Notes under the pieces: generated by a model
What the model saw: the letters and a program-made list of their open reading frames with translations, nothing else
Database searches by the model: none
Told to the model about the DNA's origin: nothing
Shown here: positions 62,149 to 64,000 of the stretch, piece by piece
Position numbering within the stretch: position 1 is the stretch's first letter
Layout: each line of letters opens with the position of its first letter
Origin: Litchfieldia sinesaloumensis
GTDB lineage: Bacteria > Bacillota > Bacilli > Bacillales > Bacillaceae_L
Assembly: GCF_900156865.1 (NCBI RefSeq)
Contig: NZ_LT732529.1
Location: forward strand, 2,854,460 to 2,918,459
DNA length: 64,000 bases
Reading direction: 5' to 3'
Translations under genes and position numbers: made by a program

Positions 62149-63147
62149 TTAGAGTAAGTTGACTTCTGATTTTAGGTCTTGGTCTTTTAAAATGTATGTT
62201 CTATCCTTGTATGAACCTTTATAATCTAAATTCAACGAAGATAAGATGTTAGTTGCAGTAGAAACCGACTCAATATCAAGAAAATCACGTAATCGTCGAT
62301 TCGTAATTGAATTTCCATAGAGTAAAATATATTCATGTAGGGATTTAATATATGCTTTTGATGAAGAATAATGACAATTTGGACAGCTCCACGATCTGTG
62401 TTTTCTAACCATTGGGAGAAAGTCACATTTAGGACAGCGCACACCTTTAATGAGTTCGTGCTCTTTTATACCGTAATGCGCCAGGATATCGTGATCAAAA
62501 GGCGTATGTTTCTTTAAGAGCATTTTTGAAAGTTTTTGAAGTTGCTTTTTGTCTAAGACCTTATTGCGATTCCTTTTTTCAAACAACTCGATTTTGGAAA
62601 TAAAACTAGGACTTTTAATTATTTTATGAGAGTATTTAAAGTCTTTACTCGCGTCAAGAATCGCATTGGGATTAGTGAAAACAACTAGAGTTTCAATTGG
62701 GGGAACAGTGGGCAATTTGAAGGTTTCAAGGAGTTTGCTTAGCTGAAATTGATGTCTATTGATCTGCGCAACTGGGCATTGAAATGATTTCCTCGTATCT
62801 TGGTAGGTTTGAATCAGTTGATTAAACGTATCATCAAAATATAATTCGCCGCGATAATTTTTCGCATCAATGATAACGATGAATGCTGGGTTAACCAGTA
62901 GGATGTCAATTTCAAAAAAGTGCTCACCGGAGATATCAGGTAGACGAAGATTGTGGAAGATTGTGTAGTTCTTTTCTTTCAAGAAGGTTAGGTGATACCT
63001 TAAAGATTGCTCGCCACGGTACCCTGACATCCTTCTGCCAAATTCATCGCTAATTTCTTGGTATTTCGGGTACGATTTTAGCAATCTTTTAAGCACGACC
63101 TCTATCTTATTAACGCGTATAGGGATTTCAAGTTCTTTTTGTCTCAT
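62149..63147 (-). CDS. NERD-domain protein with zinc ribbon
   Basis: Protein of 332 residues. Residues 40-160 form a nuclease-related domain: GYRGEQSLRYHLTFL, then EIDILLVNPAFIVIIDAKNYRGELY with the Asp...Asp-x-Lys nuclease pattern. A zinc ribbon follows near residue 240 (CPKCDF...CPNCHY) and a helical C-terminus. Family role is unproven; processing of DNA or RNA is inferred. ATG 63147. A Spo0A-like box overlaps the upstream region. Confidence 0.87.
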   Translation of the reverse strand: MRQKELEIPIRVNKIEVVLKRLLKSYPKYQEISDEFGRRMSGYRGEQSLRYHLTFLKEKNYTIFHNLRLPDISGEHFFEIDILLVNPAFIVIIDAKNYRGELYFDDTFNQLIQTYQDTRKSFQCPVAQINRHQFQLSKLLETFKLPTVPPIETLVVFTNPNAILDASKDFKYSHKIIKSPSFISKIELFEKRNRNKVLDKKQLQKLSKMLLKKHTPFDHDILAHYGIKEHELIKGVRCPKCDFLPMVRKHRSWSCPNCHYSSSKAYIKSLHEYILLYGNSITNRRLRDFLDIESVSTATNILSSLNLDYKGSYKDRTYILKDQDLKSEVNLL

Positions 63148-63177
63148 GTATCAAAACTCCTTTGTGATTGCTACTTC

Positions 63178-63191
63178 TTTTTTCGACAAAA
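63178..63191 (-). promoter_or_regulatory. Candidate Spo0A box upstream of the NERD gene
   Basis: Minus strand reads TTTTGTCGAAAAAA, the 0A core with A/T flanks, only about 35 bases before the start codon; at this position it would more likely repress than activate. Confidence 0.45.
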
Positions 63192-63266
63192 CTCCCTAAA
63201 ATCCTTTATTTATAATATGGTACATTTTTTGGCTGTTAACACAAAAATACGGCCATTAAATCTCGA

Positions 63267-63620
63267 TCACACAAATATCCACCAATACGCTATAGCCATG
63301 AAAACTAATATCGCCACGAATTCAAATAAAAATAGGATGTACTGCTTTTTTTCAGGCTCATATTTCCAGTGCATAAAGGCACGGAACAAATTGAGAATAG
63401 AGATAAAACCCAAAATATATAGAAATACATTATCCATAAAGAACCATAGGCTAATCATATAGACTACAAAAAGAAAGATTTCAATTCCAGTCTGTATCTT
63501 ATTAACAGATCGCGCCCATCCTTTCCTTTTCTCGATATTGAATTTGTTTCGTAAATAGGCAGTACCTATCCAATCAATTATAAATGCAGCAATCACCAAA
63601 ATAATGAACTTTAAAATCAT
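63267..63620 (-). CDS. DUF4181-like membrane protein
   Basis: Protein of 117 residues with four hydrophobic segments and the stretch NLFRAFMHWKYEPEKKQYIL, which resembles DUF4181 proteins of Bacillaceae. Function unknown. ATG 63620. The preceding membrane gene ends nine bases upstream, so the two probably form an operon. Confidence 0.72.
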   Translation of the reverse strand: MILKFIILVIAAFIIDWIGTAYLRNKFNIEKRKGWARSVNKIQTGIEIFLFVVYMISLWFFMDNVFLYILGFISILNLFRAFMHWKYEPEKKQYILFLFEFVAILVFMAIAYWWIFV

Positions 63621-63629
63621 GGATTCACC

Positions 63630-64000
63630 TTAACCTCTCCGCAGATTCACACCGATTAAATTAACTAAAGCCACATAAAATGGATACACAATACACAAAC
63701 CAATCAATACTAACCCAACGCCAGGATGGGGAATCTCCCCCGGATCTTTGATTGGGAAGAGTGAAGCAAATATATAAACAAAGATTACTAGATAAGGCAC
63801 CCATAGCAGTGCGGACCAGTAACTAGATTTTATCCCCTGCATCCACCGTTTTGTTAGAAAAATAAATACAAATGTTGCTCCGATAAATCCCACAAAAATA
63901 ACGATAGGCACTAAATTCGATACACTCCCAAGCTCCAAACCTGTGAGTCTACTAATCCGATACACATTTAACATAAGTTCAATCGCTACAAACAATGCAA
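63630..64000 (-). CDS. Partial membrane protein
   Basis: The frame runs from the window edge to a stop at 63630; about 123 residues are visible with four hydrophobic segments (NLVPIVIFVGFIGATFVFIFL, SALLWVPYLVIFVYIFASLF, VGLVLIGLCIVYPFYVALV). The true start is probably outside the window. No family recognised. Confidence 0.65.
   Translation of the reverse strand, partial: ALFVAIELMLNVYRISRLTGLELGSVSNLVPIVIFVGFIGATFVFIFLTKRWMQGIKSSYWSALLWVPYLVIFVYIFASLFPIKDPGEIPHPGVGLVLIGLCIVYPFYVALVNLIGVNLRRG

Noticed and set aside
1-64000. CRISPR array, transposase or integrase genes
   Set aside because: No spacer-repeat pattern of 28-37 base repeats and no DDE or integrase motifs were found; the 20-bp arrays have cores too short for CRISPR.

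Overview
The window looks like a chromosomal segment of a Gram-positive, endospore-forming member of the Bacillaceae. The evidence is AT-rich DNA, strong GGAGG-type ribosome binding sites, frequent TTG/GTG starts, a SpoIIP-family sporulation protein, Spo0A-type boxes, and long blocks of gene order shared with Bacillus subtilis: yvlA-yvlB-yvlC-yvlD, hprK-lgt-yvoD-ppaX-yvoF, and csbA-uvrB-uvrA. No rRNA, prophage, transposase or CRISPR array was seen. One tRNA gene (Arg, anticodon CCT) lies near 59.9 kb.

Layout. 0-5.7 kb (minus strand): a carbohydrate uptake operon made of two LplB/LplC-type permeases, a binding lipoprotein, a Gfo/Idh/MocA dehydrogenase and a truncated probable carbohydrate-active protein, preceded by a cre-like CcpA site. 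6-7 kb: the first of two DUF3231 proteins. 7-20 kb: the conserved core, with hprK/lgt/ppaX, the yvl envelope genes, two unassigned membrane genes, excinuclease genes uvrB-uvrA with a LexA-like box, and csbA. 20-25 kb: an iron-siderophore-type ABC transporter and prfC. 25-26.5 kb: a 37-residue membrane protein under a perfect Fnr-type box, a cyclic-di-GMP-I (GEMM-I) riboswitch on the opposite strand, a triple-HTH protein and a Nudix hydrolase. 26.7-30.4 kb: an HtrA protease behind a two-component system. 30.5-32.9 kb: a zinc/cadmium resistance operon (czcO-like, czrA-like, czcD-like) with a CzrA-type operator. 33-64 kb: mostly single genes or short operons for acetyltransferases, VOC proteins, small membrane proteins, alkaline phosphatase, mqo, pirin, csaA, SpoIIP-like, AraC, peptidase E-like and NERD proteins.

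The less expected signals lie mainly between genes. (i) A dispersed family of short tandem arrays with a 20-bp period and a core like TACTGYCACTA occurs at three intergenic loci, with a diverged fourth. (ii) The riboswitch runs straight into a bidirectional terminator and has no obvious gene to control. (iii) A translationally coupled operon of two previously easy-to-miss small ORFs leads into a membrane-anchored, ATPase-less Lon-type serine-lysine protease. (iv) A roughly 240-nt promoter-to-terminator unit near 59.6 kb has a long-range closing stem and is a candidate noncoding RNA. (v) A near-perfect palindrome overlaps the promoter of the ABC transporter operon. Small genes of 37-59 codons below usual ORF cut-offs are annotated where a ribosome binding site and context support them.

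All family assignments were made by reading the translations; no database search was possible.
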